A stretch of 64,000 nt of DNA. Source: Salisapilia sapeloensis (lineage: Eukaryota; Oomycota; Peronosporomycetes; Peronosporales; Salisapiliaceae). The translations under genes were made by a program, and so were the position numbers. The notes under the pieces are model-generated. The model worked only from the letters and a program-made list of their open reading frames with translations. It was not told the origin of the DNA and ran no database searches. This document shows positions 19,392 to 31,300 of the stretch, piece after piece (within the stretch, counting starts at the first letter, position 1; every line of letters begins with the position of its first letter). Location: the NCBI GenBank assembly GCA_023334545.1, contig JAADVB010000049.1, positions 28,092-92,091 on the forward strand, in the 5' to 3' direction.

Positions 19392-21704
19392 TTAGGTCGA
19401 TGCATGTAGCGCGGAGAAGCTGTACTTAAGCTCGAGACTCTCGAACAATGCGTCTTCCACGCCAGCGTAGCTCTCCAGCATCTCCTCGACACGAGGCAGC
19501 TCGGCCGGATCCTTCTCCTGAAGATACGCCACTAGTCTCCTCCTGTACGGATTCTCTTTCGCTCGAGGTTTTCCATTCAACAAGGCGATGTCATCTGCGT
19601 TTAACGTATACGCCACGCCTTCCTTGTCCTCCGACTTTGGTGGACGCTCTGGTGGCGTCGAATCGTCCACGAGGTTCCGGATCTGACTGAGCAAGAGTTC
19701 GTTCTGTCGTTTCAACCGTCGATTCACCATACGTGCCTCATTCGCCTCCGCCGCTGCAGCTGCCACTTGACTCTCCGTCTGCGACTTCATGTTCTTGATC
19801 TCGGCCACGAGGACCTTCTTCTGACTCCGATACTTTAGCAGCGCTTGCTGCAGTTGGTTCCTCTCCTGCGTCTCATCCTCATACCGTTTCTTTGCCTCAG
19901 CCATCTCCTTGGCAATCTTCTCCAATCGAGTCGATGTGCCTGTCAGTCGATTCGCGAGAGGGTACCCTAGCTCTGCTCTCAGTCGCAAGACCGACGCTTC
20001 TGCTTGACTCAATTCGTTCTCTAGTTCCTCCTTCTTCCCAGCCTCCAAGTCCGTTCGAGGCGTATCGTCTTCATTCTCCCACGCGTCCTGCATCTCCCAT
20101 CGATGCTTCTCCTCTAGTAACTGATCTCGTTCTTCCTGGATGGCGCCCCAGGCCTCTCGCTCACGTTGCATCCGGTCGATGTCTCCCTGGACATTCGACA
20201 GCTCAAGCGTCTTACTCTGCAGACTAGCCGCCATGGCCTCCTTCTCCGCCTCGAGCGCATGTACCTTGTCCATGGCATCATCCCTCTCCTTTGTAGCTGC
20301 ATGCAGTCCGTCCTGTAGCTCTTCGACACGCTCCAGGAGCTGCATGTTGAGTCCATTTAGCTCTTCCAGGAGACTCTTAGCTTGGTTTTCATCCGGAAGC
20401 GCATCACTTGGCAATTGCTCTTCGTCTGGTAGAGTAGATTGCGAGCCGAAGAGATATGGCAAGAGACTTCCAGCAGCATTGATAGGAGGTGCCATGATCC
20501 AATCGTTCACGACGGATGGGAGGTAGTTTTGAAAAGATAAGAGAGACGCTGCATCTTGTTCGTTCGAAAGAGTGAGGTCCGTCGGGGAGTGGGATACGGT
20601 ATCGAATGCTTCACCAGTGAACTTGGATGCTTCCTCTGCTTCTGCATAGGCAGCAGCTGCAGCAGACGCAGAGGTCATGATGTCTCTATCGACCACTTGA
20701 ACCTGATACACGATACTCTTTCCACGGATACGAGAGTACGTGTTGTCCCATCGGAGCTGGATCGTACCACTGCCAGGCGCTTTAAACATACCTACCAGCC
20801 CACCATCAGACTACAACACTTCTATACATAGAGAGGGTAGAACCTTGGAAGGAAGGGTCGTGGTCGGATGGAATGCACTTGCGTTTACTCTGGACGACGA
20901 TCTCTTCGTAGTCGTAGGTACTATCGTTATCCTCCTGTGCCTTAGCCTCGTCTATTTCTTCCGAGACGGATGTATCGGTTTTCTTGGGGTAGAATAGAAC
21001 GCTAAAGTCAATGTCATATCCCTCCACTTCGAACTTCCAGATCACGAATTGACCTGCCTGTTGGACATCTACCGTCACGTCATGTTCAGACGCTCGAGAG
21101 ATGTAGGTCTTTTCCGATGAGAATGGCTGGAGGATGAATTCAATCGCAGTCATGTCCGATCGACGGCGATCGCGTGTGTCATGCTCATCGATAAATGTCT
21201 TCCAGTCCGTATGATACCGCATCACTTCTGCTTGACCTATGCTACCAAGTTACCACTGCTCTATGTAGCTGCATGCGTTAGAAAGATACCAGCCAAGTAG
21301 TTGGACATGTCAGTACACCATTGTGCCATCGCGACGTCATCGTCGCTCTTATTCACTGGGAACTCTGGCACCTGCACGACCTTGTCGTCCATATCTGTCT
21401 CCATTTGTGCCCAACTCACAAGCAAAGCCTCGAGCTCTGCAACCGACCGACGGATCGTATACGATCTAGAGTCTTTCGATACCACCAACTCTGCTTCCCA
21501 CGCACTTAGTCCCTTCTTCTTCGCCGTCTCGAGCGCTTGTTGGAATCTCCCATCTTGCAAGTCAATCTCCACTCGCTCCTCCTCTGCTTTCTCGACACTC
21601 GTAACGACCACATCCACCAACATATCGGACTCACTCTCTTCCGAAGAAGACTCCAACATCGGTGGTGCCTCCGCCTCGCTCGACACCTCTTCGTCGTCCG
21701 TCAT
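19392..21704 (-). CDS. PX-like, GOLD and coiled-coil protein (membrane trafficking)
   Basis: Three exons: 21290..21704, 20844..21236, 19392..20791; phases match; 735 residues. Residues 1-45 are acidic. About 48-165 resembles a PX domain (SYTIRRSVAELEALLVSW ... VPEFP ... YHTDWKTFIDEH). A GOLD domain follows (about 200-305), with FVIWKFEVEGYDIDFSVLFYPK before and APGSGTIQLRWDNTYSRIRGK after an acidic loop that holds the second intron. The rest is long coiled coil (about 420-670). PX domains bind phosphoinositides and GOLD domains bind cargo or membranes in Golgi/endosome traffic, so a tether or adaptor role is inferred. GOLD is clear, PX is tentative. Its start is 92 bp from the divergent KIX gene. 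Confidence 0.75.
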
Positions 21705-21796
21705 TCGGCGTCTGTTTTTCTTTTACGAAATTGACTGCGTTTTTCTATACGCTCAATTTCTTTTCTTCTTCGCTCCAACAAACAACCAAGCGAAAG

Positions 21797-22789
21797 ATGG
21801 AAGCCGAGGAGGGCGGACGTGCGGCCGATGGCCGACAGCACGCGAGTCGCACGGCGACTTCGACGACGGCGGCGACGGCCCCACCATCCGATGTAGCTGT
21901 CGTCGGCGTAACGGGCGTCTCGACGACGTCTGTACTCGGTGAAGGCGCCACCAATGGCGTCGAACCAACCGACATGAGCGACAGATCACCTGTCGTGGCA
22001 CCGACCAGAAGCTCTACGCCCATACCCAACGCCATTCGGAACGAACTCGTGACGCAAATGTATGTCTACTAGCATGCTCTTTATTTCGCTTTAAGTATAC
22101 ATGGGTTAACCTCGTCACTCGTCAGGATGGTCGAGCTCCGCCGCATCACAGGACTAGACGACACGCGTCACTTGCGTCGCTGTGCCTCGAGATACGAAGC
22201 TTCGGTCTGGAAGAAGTGCACGTCTCGACTGCAGTACATGCAGCGTCTAGAAAGTCGCATCCAGTCTCTCCGTCGCCACTCTCCAGGAGACGCCAAGGCC
22301 ATAGCCAACGTCCCGACAGAGACGTATCAGCCTCTCCCAGGTCCGCAGACTAGATCTCGCACTCGACGCGCGATGAAGCAGCAGCGCCAAGTACGACCGT
22401 CGAACGTTTCCACTGAGCTGCAGTACTTTGTCCGGCTGCGTGACATGCAGACGAGGTACCGAGACGAAGTAGCGCTCGTCTTCCGGGAGCTCTGTCGAGT
22501 AAACACGGTCATCCAGCACTCTGCGTGCCTCCGTCGGCACGACTCGAACAACCTTGGCGACTTCTTGGCCAATCTCAAGAAGATAATTTATTTGCTAGAG
22601 CAGCGGCCAGGAGAATTGGGTGGGATCATCCCGCCGCGCAAGCGTACGCTCGAGTACCTCGAAGTCCTCGAGACGCACATCCAGCGCAAGGTGCTTCCGA
22701 TTTTGGAGCGACTGCGACACACGTACTCGAGCATTTTGCGTCCGATCGTCTTGAACTACCTTCGCCACTCGCCACGCTTCTCTCGCTAG
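21797..22789 (+). CDS. KIX-domain protein, MED15-like
   Basis: Exons 21797..22059 and 22126..22789, 308 residues. After an 80-residue Ala/Thr/Ser-rich disordered start, residues about 79-145 form a three-helix KIX-type domain (IRNELVTQMMVELRRI ... CASRYEASVWKKCTSRLQYMQRLESRI), the fold that MED15 and CBP use to bind activators. The remaining C-terminal part is Arg/Leu-rich and helical (LQYFVRLRDMQTRYRDEVALVFREL), compatible with the Mediator tail contact of MED15. The length is much shorter than animal MED15 and there is no Gln-rich region. MED15 identity is an inference; the KIX-like pattern is visible. Confidence 0.65.
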
Positions 22790-23713
22790 CTAAACGGATA
22801 GTATGGAGCTTTAAGGCAAGGCACAAGTAAAGCGAATAGACGAATGAATTGAACGGTAATAGAGAGCAAAGACATCGACACATCTTGTTTCCTATCGACT
22901 TCGTCCTAGTTGATAGCATGACGACAAGCAGCTTGGTGGTAGAAGACATGGTAATATACTTTGTACTTTGGAGTCTAGAGTGGTTCATATCATCCTTCTT
23001 GCGGCAGAAACGTCCGTAGAAGGAAGGTTGAGAAAGATACATGCACATCCTTCCATCCTCTCGATTACATCAGAGTCATACGACGATGGACTAGTCTAGA
23101 CCTAGAGTCATGAGTAGGAAGATGCTGTCGATAGTAGATAGTGACTTCAAGATCTAGTAGAGACTCATGGAAACTCAGGAACGACGGTACGAATGGACGA
23201 ATGGACGTGTCAAGTCATCAAGCTACAACTTGTTACTGTATGCCGATCGTCCCTGTATGTGGATCTGCTTGAGCGCGCAGGTCGTACGATCGCAATGCAC
23301 ATCATACTCCCAGATTAATCACAGCCAGCTTACATGCATGCACATCTCCTTCATCCATCTACATCGCTACCAATGCACATCGATAGGTAGAAACATAGTT
23401 ACTACTGCTCTCTACTGCCATCCTACGACAGTCATGTCGATAGCGCCAGTAGAAATGTTGTATGCAATCCAGCACGACGACGAACGCCTCGCTCATGACG
23501 GTTGGAGATCCTACCGATCCATCCAACAAGCTTCCCAACCGCCTACACCACCTGTTAAACATACAGATCGGACATAAACACTATCCGGCCCTGTCCATTT
23601 CCCACTCCATCCACTCTCTATCAGGTAGCACCAAGAGAAACTGTCATCAAGTACCTACATGAGAATCTCTAGCTAGAAATCCAACAATCAAAATTGTATT
23701 CTTAAGGGCGTAG
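22790..23713. other. Intergenic region, tail to tail, nothing recognised
   Basis: 924 nt between the 3' ends of the KIX gene and the PPP phosphatase gene. Several overlapping open frames of 60-140 codons occur on both strands, but none has a domain pattern or splice-compatible partner. Probably 3' UTRs plus spacer. Confidence 0.35.
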
Positions 23714-26005
23714 CTACATGCCTCTAGACTTCTGTGAAAGGTACTTCCACCATGCAGTCGGATGCAGACGCGACAGCGTAGTCGTAGCAAGCACAAGACA
23801 AGCCATTGCCAGTACACTCTTATTACTCGCCGTCCGCATCAGTCGAGCGAACGATGCCTTGGATACATTTCTATGAGCAATATACAAGACTAGAAGCACC
23901 ACTCCACTTTCCACCACCAACAAGCGAGCAGAGCGTCGTGTCAGCGTCTCATCTCGCTGCTGTCGCTTCTGCTTCATCACCGCTACCCACGATAGCATAT
24001 CCGAGAAATCCACGACGCCATCTTTATTAAAATCCATCGCATCCAAGTACTCTTTCGCCCGTTCTTCCGTCACGAACGAACCTAAAGAGTTGCGGACAAA
24101 CTGCCGAATGTCTTCCGAAGATAGACGCATGCTACCACTCACATCTATAAGGGTGAACATGAACTTGAGCATATCCAATTCCGATTGCTCCAACAGCTAC
24201 AGATATACTTTAGTCGGCGTTTTAGCTTATATACAAAGTACCTTACCGTCTCTCCTGTCTCCTTCTGCTGGTGCTTTACCCATGCACTAGCAACATCCGA
24301 CAGTACACGTCGTCTAGCATGCGGATGCATCTCATTCGTCGTCTGCCGCATCTCATCCACTACATAAACAATCAGAGCGTGCTCTTTACTATAAAAGACA
24401 TTGCTAGGCGTACTGGATCCTCTTGGCGGTTGAAGATTCGAGAGCTGGTCGCTACCAGAGACGACAGCCACGTTCGTACCACGCGGTTCTTTACTAAACT
24501 CTAGGATCGTATCAAAGATCTTTCTACTAGCAGGTAGAAACGGTAGTTTGGTCATAAACTCTCGCCAGATATCGACGCCACGACCTTCCGGAAAGATTAA
24601 TGCTGGTGGTGGATGGTCCACTGCACTGACTTCCTTCAATTCCCAACGACACTCGTCGTTATTTAGATGCAAGTACGCAGCCTAACGACGTGCTAAATAC
24701 AATGAAAAGTCATCTATCAAAAGGATCGCTTACCTTATTTCCGTGACGATCGCAATAGTTTGGACTGGAGAAGACTGTGAGTAAAGGAGGCATCGTCGTG
24801 GACGATCGACGATCCATCGCTTCCCACTTGCTTCCATGGAAATGGATCTTATACCCATGCTCCTCGAACTCGTGCGCTCGGACCATTGCTACAAGCTCAT
24901 TCTTCTCCAGAAACTGGAAGAGTGCTGCAGCGTTAAAACTATAGGAGCACCCGCGAACCTATCAAGACGATCAGCATATCGTCACAAGCTACTCAAGATT
25001 TCATCATACCGCATTTGTCTCCCATTGTGGCTCTCCATTCGTATCTACACAAATCCATGTCGATCTTAATACCGAAAGACAAGCTAAGCTACTAGGAATA
25101 TGTTTAAATGTACCTTGGACGTTCGGATCAGACCATACTAAGTCACATAAGAGTCCGGAATGCGGGATTTCTCGAAATCGATCTAGATTCTGAACGTCTT
25201 GTAGCGTCTTGAGATCTGGAGAGATACCTCCATGCACGCAGAAGAGCATCCCTTCGTACGTACGCGTTAATGCTGCAATCGGCATCGCTCGAAAGCACGA
25301 GATAAAGTGATAGTACACTGCAATCCCGTATTTGGCTCGACCTATTAGCCATTAGCTATCTCTTTATGCTGTGATTACAAGGCAAAGAGCAGTACATTCT
25401 CCTCGGAAGCCGTAGAAGCTAGAGATAGCTTCACATTCATGATTCCCACGCAAGAGAAATACGTTGAAGGGGTACTAGCATCAGATATGGTAAGACACTT
25501 CAAGATAGCGAGTACTCAAGTCTCATACACGCAGCTTTAAGAGCAGTAGATACAGCATAACTTCGCATGAGAAAGCTCCACGGTCTGTATAATACTCCAT
25601 TTAATAGACATGTATACTAGTCGTGCTATATCCAAACGTACCGATGTAATCGCCCAAGAAGAGTAGCTTGACACGGCCATCTAGACGCTCTCGATGAGCT
25701 ACAAGCAAGCATCGCTAACGCTCCTAGACCATACCTGCAATTCGATCCAAGCCGATACTATCGATCCGCGCGATAAGATCGTAGAACTGACCGTGGAAAT
25801 CCCCAAAGATGTAGGTTGAAGTGCCATCCACGTGCACTACATTCGGTTCGTCCGACAGCACGTCTTTCGCAGCATGAATGAGAGCAACTACATCTCCTAC
25901 ATCCAGGAGCTCCTGATCTTCCAACCGACTCTGTGTAGCTGCCACCGAAAGCCCCACACCAGACGACCGGCGGCGATGGCGTAGCTGCTTGTCTTCCTTG
26001 TCCAT
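23714..26005 (-). CDS. PPP-family Ser/Thr phosphatase with EF-hands and C-terminal membrane helices
   Basis: Eight exons: 25735..26005, 25642..25698, 25529..25584, 25396..25474, 25010..25341, 24734..24958, 24247..24681, 23714..24196; phases all match; 645 residues. All PPP metal-site motifs are present: GDFHGQ, GDYIDRG, RGNHE, FCVHGG, RAHE and SSPNYCD, so it should be active. The catalytic domain most resembles calcineurin/PP1-type folds. The C-terminal exon holds one degenerate and one canonical EF-hand (residues about 503-514 and 540-551, [12 protein letters not shown]), then two hydrophobic helices (about 577-593 and 612-628). A Ca2+-sensing phosphatase tethered to a membrane is inferred. 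The membrane is unknown. Confidence 0.88.
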
Positions 26006-26261
26006 CTTTCCTTGTCTACGAAAGAAAGAGCATTGTATCTCTTTTCTTTCGTACTCTTCCTCTGAGTCTGATAAATATTATTCTGATTCTACCCGAGCAA
26101 GATGCTCCATGCCTCTCGGCTGTCTACTATAGTAGCACTGCTAGATGGGTATATGGAGATCAACTAAAAGTATTGCCTATGGGATGAGTGGAGGGGGGTT
26201 ATGGAAGATGAAGAGGAAGTAGTACAGCATACATTCGATATATTGAGCAAAGACACACGAG

Positions 26262-27037
26262 CTACTCGTCGGATCCAAAGTCAGCGTTCAAAATGTCGTC
26301 CAGTAGATCGCTTTTCCCGTCAATATCATCCAAGTTGTCATCAGGAAATGGTACAATTTCATCTTCATCGGAATCAGATGCGTTTTTGCTCGTAAATGTT
26401 GGCAACGGTGCGTCTTCATCCCATGGCAAGACGTCGTCTTCCGAGTCCAAACCATCGACAATGCTATCGGTCACTTGCTCCAGGATCGATGGTACCTCTT
26501 CATCTGGCACCACCGGATCTTCCGAAGGGATACCTCCAGCAGCATACTCGACCTCCTATTCCATGCTTATTAGCACATAACTTTTAGTTGCAATCAAAAA
26601 TAAGCATACTTCGTCCTCGGATGGTCGTGTCGAGCTAATCTTTTCACTTGACTTTGTAGATAATCGAGCTTGCTTTCTCTTCTTATGAGACTTGACAACG
26701 TCTTTCGGTGTCGCTGCAACATCTTTCGCAGGAGTGTCATTTCGATCCTGGTTCGAGATATCTCCAAGTGCACGTCTGCTACGTATACTACTTTAGTACC
26801 CAGACTATTCTTCATTATGCAAAGAGCGTACCTCTTCTTGGACTTTGGTGTCTTGGCCTCATTCAGTGGCACTTCCACCAGCTTGTTGCACGTCGAAGAA
26901 CGTTTTTGTGGCGCTAGATACAGCTTTAAGAACATGCACACCCAAGAACATATTCGTAGGATATCATAGTTACTCTGAGACTTGTTGCTACGCGCTGGTG
27001 TCGGCGTATTCTCCTTACTTGCCGCCAACGAGCTCAT
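26262..27037 (-). CDS. Securin-like small acidic protein with KEN box and D-box
   Basis: Four exons: 26974..27037, 26832..26913, 26610..26775, 26262..26555; all phases match; 201 residues. No folded domain visible. A KEN box lies at residues 8-10 (ASKENTPTP) and a full destruction box RxxLxxxxN at 49-57 (RRALGDISN). A Lys/Arg-rich middle with TP sites (TPQKR, TPKSKK) is followed by a strongly acidic C-terminus ending DILNADFGSDE. This order (N-terminal KEN and D-box, basic/TP middle, acidic C-terminus, about 200 residues) is that of securins (PTTG1, Pds1, plant PATRONUS), which inhibit separase and are degraded by APC/C at anaphase. Securins are too divergent for homology by eye, so the call rests on motif architecture; another APC/C substrate (sororin-like) is possible. 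Confidence 0.55.
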
Positions 27038-27926
27038 GCTGTCAACTCGCGTCTGCCAAGTTTTGGAGCGAAAACTTCGAGCGACCTTCGGGTAACATTT
27101 TGGTATGCTTTCTGGGTTTCCATGCTGTCCAAAAGGACTGCTATCTAGTGTTACATAGCTAGTCTAGGAAGATGAATATTCTCACACAGACTACGTACAT
27201 TGTAAAGGTCGCTTACGCTTCTTAGTGATATGTGTACAGTGAGGTCAGTCACGGAAGAAATGCAGTGAAAGCAAATCTAATGACGTACTGATAGGCGATA
27301 GATGTACTGCATTATCCAGTTTAGCTCTGATCTCCTTCCTAATTTGCATGCACCCAGGTGTGATACGCTTAAAAGTTGAATTGGAGTCCTCTTCGAGGGT
27401 CGCTAAAGATTGGAAAATCGCTATGACGTTTAGATATGTAGTTCAGCAGTGAAGTTTCCACTCAATATAATCAATCCCCGCTGCCTTTCATCCGGAGCTC
27501 AGACACCAAATAAACTCTATTTAGACCTCCACCAGAGTTGTAAGCATAAATTTATCATTGGAATGACAGCAATGCATCCTCACTCTAATACAAGACGATC
27601 TGCGCTCTACGGATGATTGCATCGTCCAACAAGTCTCTACCTACTTTCTGCACACAAATTGACTGCTACTGATGAACGACAACTACACATAAGCTATATA
27701 ACTAGCCAAAAGCTCGTACACGATGTGCAAGTACACTTTGCAGCTAATCAACATGTCAGTCTGCTTGTTGGCGACTTGCATTGCGCTATAGAAATAGACT
27801 ATTTTCACCGATAAAAGTCTCTCTGCCTTTCATCTCATCCTACCACTGAACATTCCAACACAAATGCAACACATCCTAGTAAATGCAGCATCTCCATGTT
27901 TATGCAAAGCATCCACCAAAGTCCTT
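27038..27926. other. Intergenic region, nothing recognised
   Basis: About 890 AT-rich nucleotides upstream of the securin-like gene and downstream of the small mS37-like gene. It should contain the securin-like promoter. Short open frames exist but show no pattern or splice continuity. Confidence 0.35.
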
Positions 27927-28262
27927 CTACTTGCCACCATTAAGATCCTTCATCATGCGCGTAACGTGGAAGAGCAGAGTCGATCGGTGAGCAGCCTTCT
28001 GACGATCCGCCTACAACAACAAATTCGCCACAAACACATCAGTATCTTCCATAACAAGTCACATAGACATCAGACATACCTTGGCTGTGAGCACCTGCTC
28101 CAGTCGTCTAGACTCTCGCTTGCACTGAAGCTCGTCAAAGTCATTCCGCTCCAACGCATCCATGAATGCAATGAATTCCGGCTGTCCTTCATTGCTCTCA
28201 CGTACCGTACGCAGGGTCATGCGCTTGATATGCACGGGTGAGATGGCCTTACGCACCGTCAT
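27927..28262 (-). CDS. Small protein resembling mitoribosomal mS37 / CHCHD1-MRP10 (tentative)
   Basis: Exons 28080..28262 and 27927..28010 (69-nt intron), 88 residues; an in-frame ATG at 28307 would add 15. Basic, Arg-rich N-terminus (RKAISPVHIKRMTLRTVRES), then PEFIAFMDALERNDFDELQCKRESRRLEQVLTAK and a basic C-terminal helix. The spacing resembles the MRP10/CHCHD1 family of the mitochondrial small ribosomal subunit, but the CX9C cysteine pairs of that family are absent; only one Cys remains. The identification is weak; the gene structure itself (splice sites, stop, coding pattern) is good. Confidence 0.5.
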
Positions 28263-28390
28263 GACCGTCCGATTGCTCGACTTTGAGCCTTTAATTGTCA
28301 AATACATTCAATATTACGAGATTCCATACAAATTCTACGTTCTTTATAACATAAGTATTATGGGACAGACACAAGCCGAGCAAGAACAGC
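28263..28390. promoter_or_regulatory. 128-bp bidirectional promoter (mS37-like / M16 protease)
   Basis: Separates the divergent ATGs at 28262 and 28391. An out-of-frame ATG at 28360 would open a 43-codon upstream ORF (to 28491) overlapping the protease start if transcription begins upstream of it. Confidence 0.45.
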
Positions 28391-31300
28391 ATGATGCAGC
28401 AATCGCCAGCAGACCGGAAGCAATATCGGCGTCTGACGCTGCCGAATGGACTCGAAGCTGTTCTCATATCCAAGCAGGGGATGTATCATGAGCATGAGAA
28501 AAATGGTAGTGAGAATGAAGAGCAGGAGAGTGATGGAGATGAGGAAGAGTCGGATGATAGCGATGGCAGTGACGAAGAAGACGATGAAGAAGCTCCAGCA
28601 GCCGAACTAGCTGGTGCATGTCTCTCAGTCGGTGTGGGTAGCTTTTCCGACCCGGATGACTTGCCTGGACTAGCCCATTTCCTCGAGCACATGCTATTCA
28701 TGGGTATTCTTCTGCCTCGTAGACGGAAGAATCTCTTGTATCTTATACAGCAAATGTAAATAGGAAGCAAAAAGTATCCCGGAGAAAACGAAATGGAAGC
28801 TTTTCTAAGTGCGCATGGTGGCTACAGCAATGGCAGCACTGACAACGAGATCACACAGTTCACATTCGAAGTGTCTCCAGCGCACCTCGAGACGGCGCTG
28901 GACATGTTCGCCAACTGTTTCGTCGATCCGCTCATTCTGTCCGAAGCTATGGAAAGAGAACTGTCAGCCGTCGAATCAGAGTTCGTCCAAGCTACGCAGA
29001 GTGACCAAGTCCGCTTCGATGTACGTTCTTTTCTCCCATCTACTCTCCCTCCTCTTCTTACAATGATATCCGTCTATAGCAAGTCCTAAGTGCAATATCC
29101 AATACGGATCATCCGTATCATAAATTTGGATGGGGCAATCGTGTCAGTCTACTCGATCTTCCTCGTGAAAAAGGCATAGACGTCCGACAAGCCATGGTGG
29201 ACTTTTACAACAAGTACTACTCTGCCAACGTCATGAAACTAGTCGTATGTGGAAAAGACGCTTTAGATGACATGGAAGCATGGGTTACCAAGTCCTTTTC
29301 CAACATCCCTAATCGAAAGGTCTCTGTTCCGACGTTTGATTCCTTTGGCTCTCCATTCGTAACGCAGCTACCGACAGTCTGTCGTGTTGTCCCTGTGCGT
29401 GAGATCCACCGGTTAGAGCTGTCCTGGATGCTTCCTCCAGTCTTTGGTCTTCACCATCAAAAGCCGGAAGACTACATTGGCAGTCTCCTCGGCCACGAAG
29501 CTGAAGGCTCTGTCTTCTCCACTTTAAAAGAACGTGGATGGATCACCGCTCTATCAGCTGGTGTTGATCGCACAGATGGAGGTGACTGCGGTACGTTTGG
29601 TACGAGATTCGGTATCACGATGCGCGTGACGGAGGAAGGGATGACGCATTGGGAAGACGTAGTCGCCGTCGTCTTCTCCTACTTGTCCATCATCCGATCG
29701 AGTGGCTTCCCAGAGTGGGTATTTGACGAATTAAAGGCACTCGCAGCCATCTCGTACCAGTTTTATGAAGAACGAGATATCGTCGAGACGTGTGAAGAGC
29801 TCGCACAGGTCATGCAAGATATCTATCATGTCGACACGAATGAGGTCCTTCAGTACGAGCTCTTCCAAGGCTCCTTCCAACGACAACTCGTGTCCGATCT
29901 GATCGAATGCCTCGTACCATCCAATCTTGTCGTCGCCTTACTCTCTCCTTCCTTCGCAGACGATCCGACCTTCCTCAAGGAACAGCAGCTAGAACCGTGG
30001 TTTAACGTAGCTTACACCAAGCAAAACGTCCGGTCGGAAGCATACGACAAGTGGATGTCACCACCAGACATCTCGAGTATGCACCTCCCACGCCCCAACC
30101 TCTTCGTTCCACATGACTTTACTCTCGTCGACTCGTCTGCTTATGAAGACTTGAGCGCCCACGAGACCAAGTTTGGGAAGCTCTGGTTCAAACCAGATCG
30201 GCAGTTCCAGACACCTCGAGCCAACGTCTGTCTGCTGTTGAGTCTCCCAAGCATCCTCCACAGTCCTGAAAATGTCATCTTGACAGAGCTCTTCGCACAG
30301 CTCTCCAAGGACGCCTTATTAGAACACGCGTACGATGCAGACGTCGCCCACCTCAAGTACGAACTGTCTCGAAACGGATGCGCCTTGGAGCTCGTCTTTG
30401 GCGGCTTCAACGACAAGCTACATGTCCTCGTCGATGTTGTGATCCAATCAATCTTCTCCGGAGGCTTTGCCAAAGGAAGGTTTGACGTTATCAAGCAGGA
30501 AATGCTTCGGACGTACAAGAATGCTGTGATCAAACCTGGTCGCAAGTCAGATTACCTCCGTCTCCAAGTACTTGACACCACAGCCTTCCCTCGCGCAGAC
30601 CTCATCCAAGTGCTTGAGAACGCAACGTTTGAACAGCTACAGACGTTCGTGTCGACAATACTCTGGACGTCAAACGTCTACCTTCAGACACTTGCGCATG
30701 GTAACCTTCGTCTAGAAGAAGCAAAAGGCATTTGCGACCTCGTGGAGAGTCATCTAGAAAAACTATCTACCCCTCTTCCATTCGATAAGCTTCCCTCTCG
30801 GTCTGTCACTATAATCCCACAGACAGCAAGTGGGTATCTTCTAGAAGCACCAAGTGAGCACAGTGAAGACAGGAATTTGTTCGTGCAAGCGTACTATCAG
30901 GTAGGAGCCTTCAACCTGCGAGACATGGCGCTGCTAGATTTACTCCAGAAGATCATGGAAGAGCCGCTCTTCGATACGCTTCGTACGAAACAAGAGCTCG
31001 GATACGAGGTCTCATGTGTTGTGCGAGATACATTTGGCGTCCTTGGCTTTGGCGTCCAGGTTCAGTCGTCCTTGTTCCAAGCCAATTACATCGATACATG
31101 CATCCAAGACTTTTTAACGGACTTTGAGTACGCTATTCGGAATATGAGTGATCAATTGTTCCAGGATCATGTCGATGCCGAAGTCGTCTATCGACTCGGT
31201 CCAGACCACAACTTGAGTGAGACGACGCAGCGAGTCTGGCGAGAGATCTGTCTCCGTCGATACGAGTTCGATCTGAATGCCAAGTTGGCGCACGAGTATA

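Noticed and set aside
23167-23577. 136-codon plus-strand ORF
   Set aside because: Composition is unlike coding sequence (many Cys, His, Ser), no domain, no promoter or splice support, and it lies in a tail-to-tail spacer.
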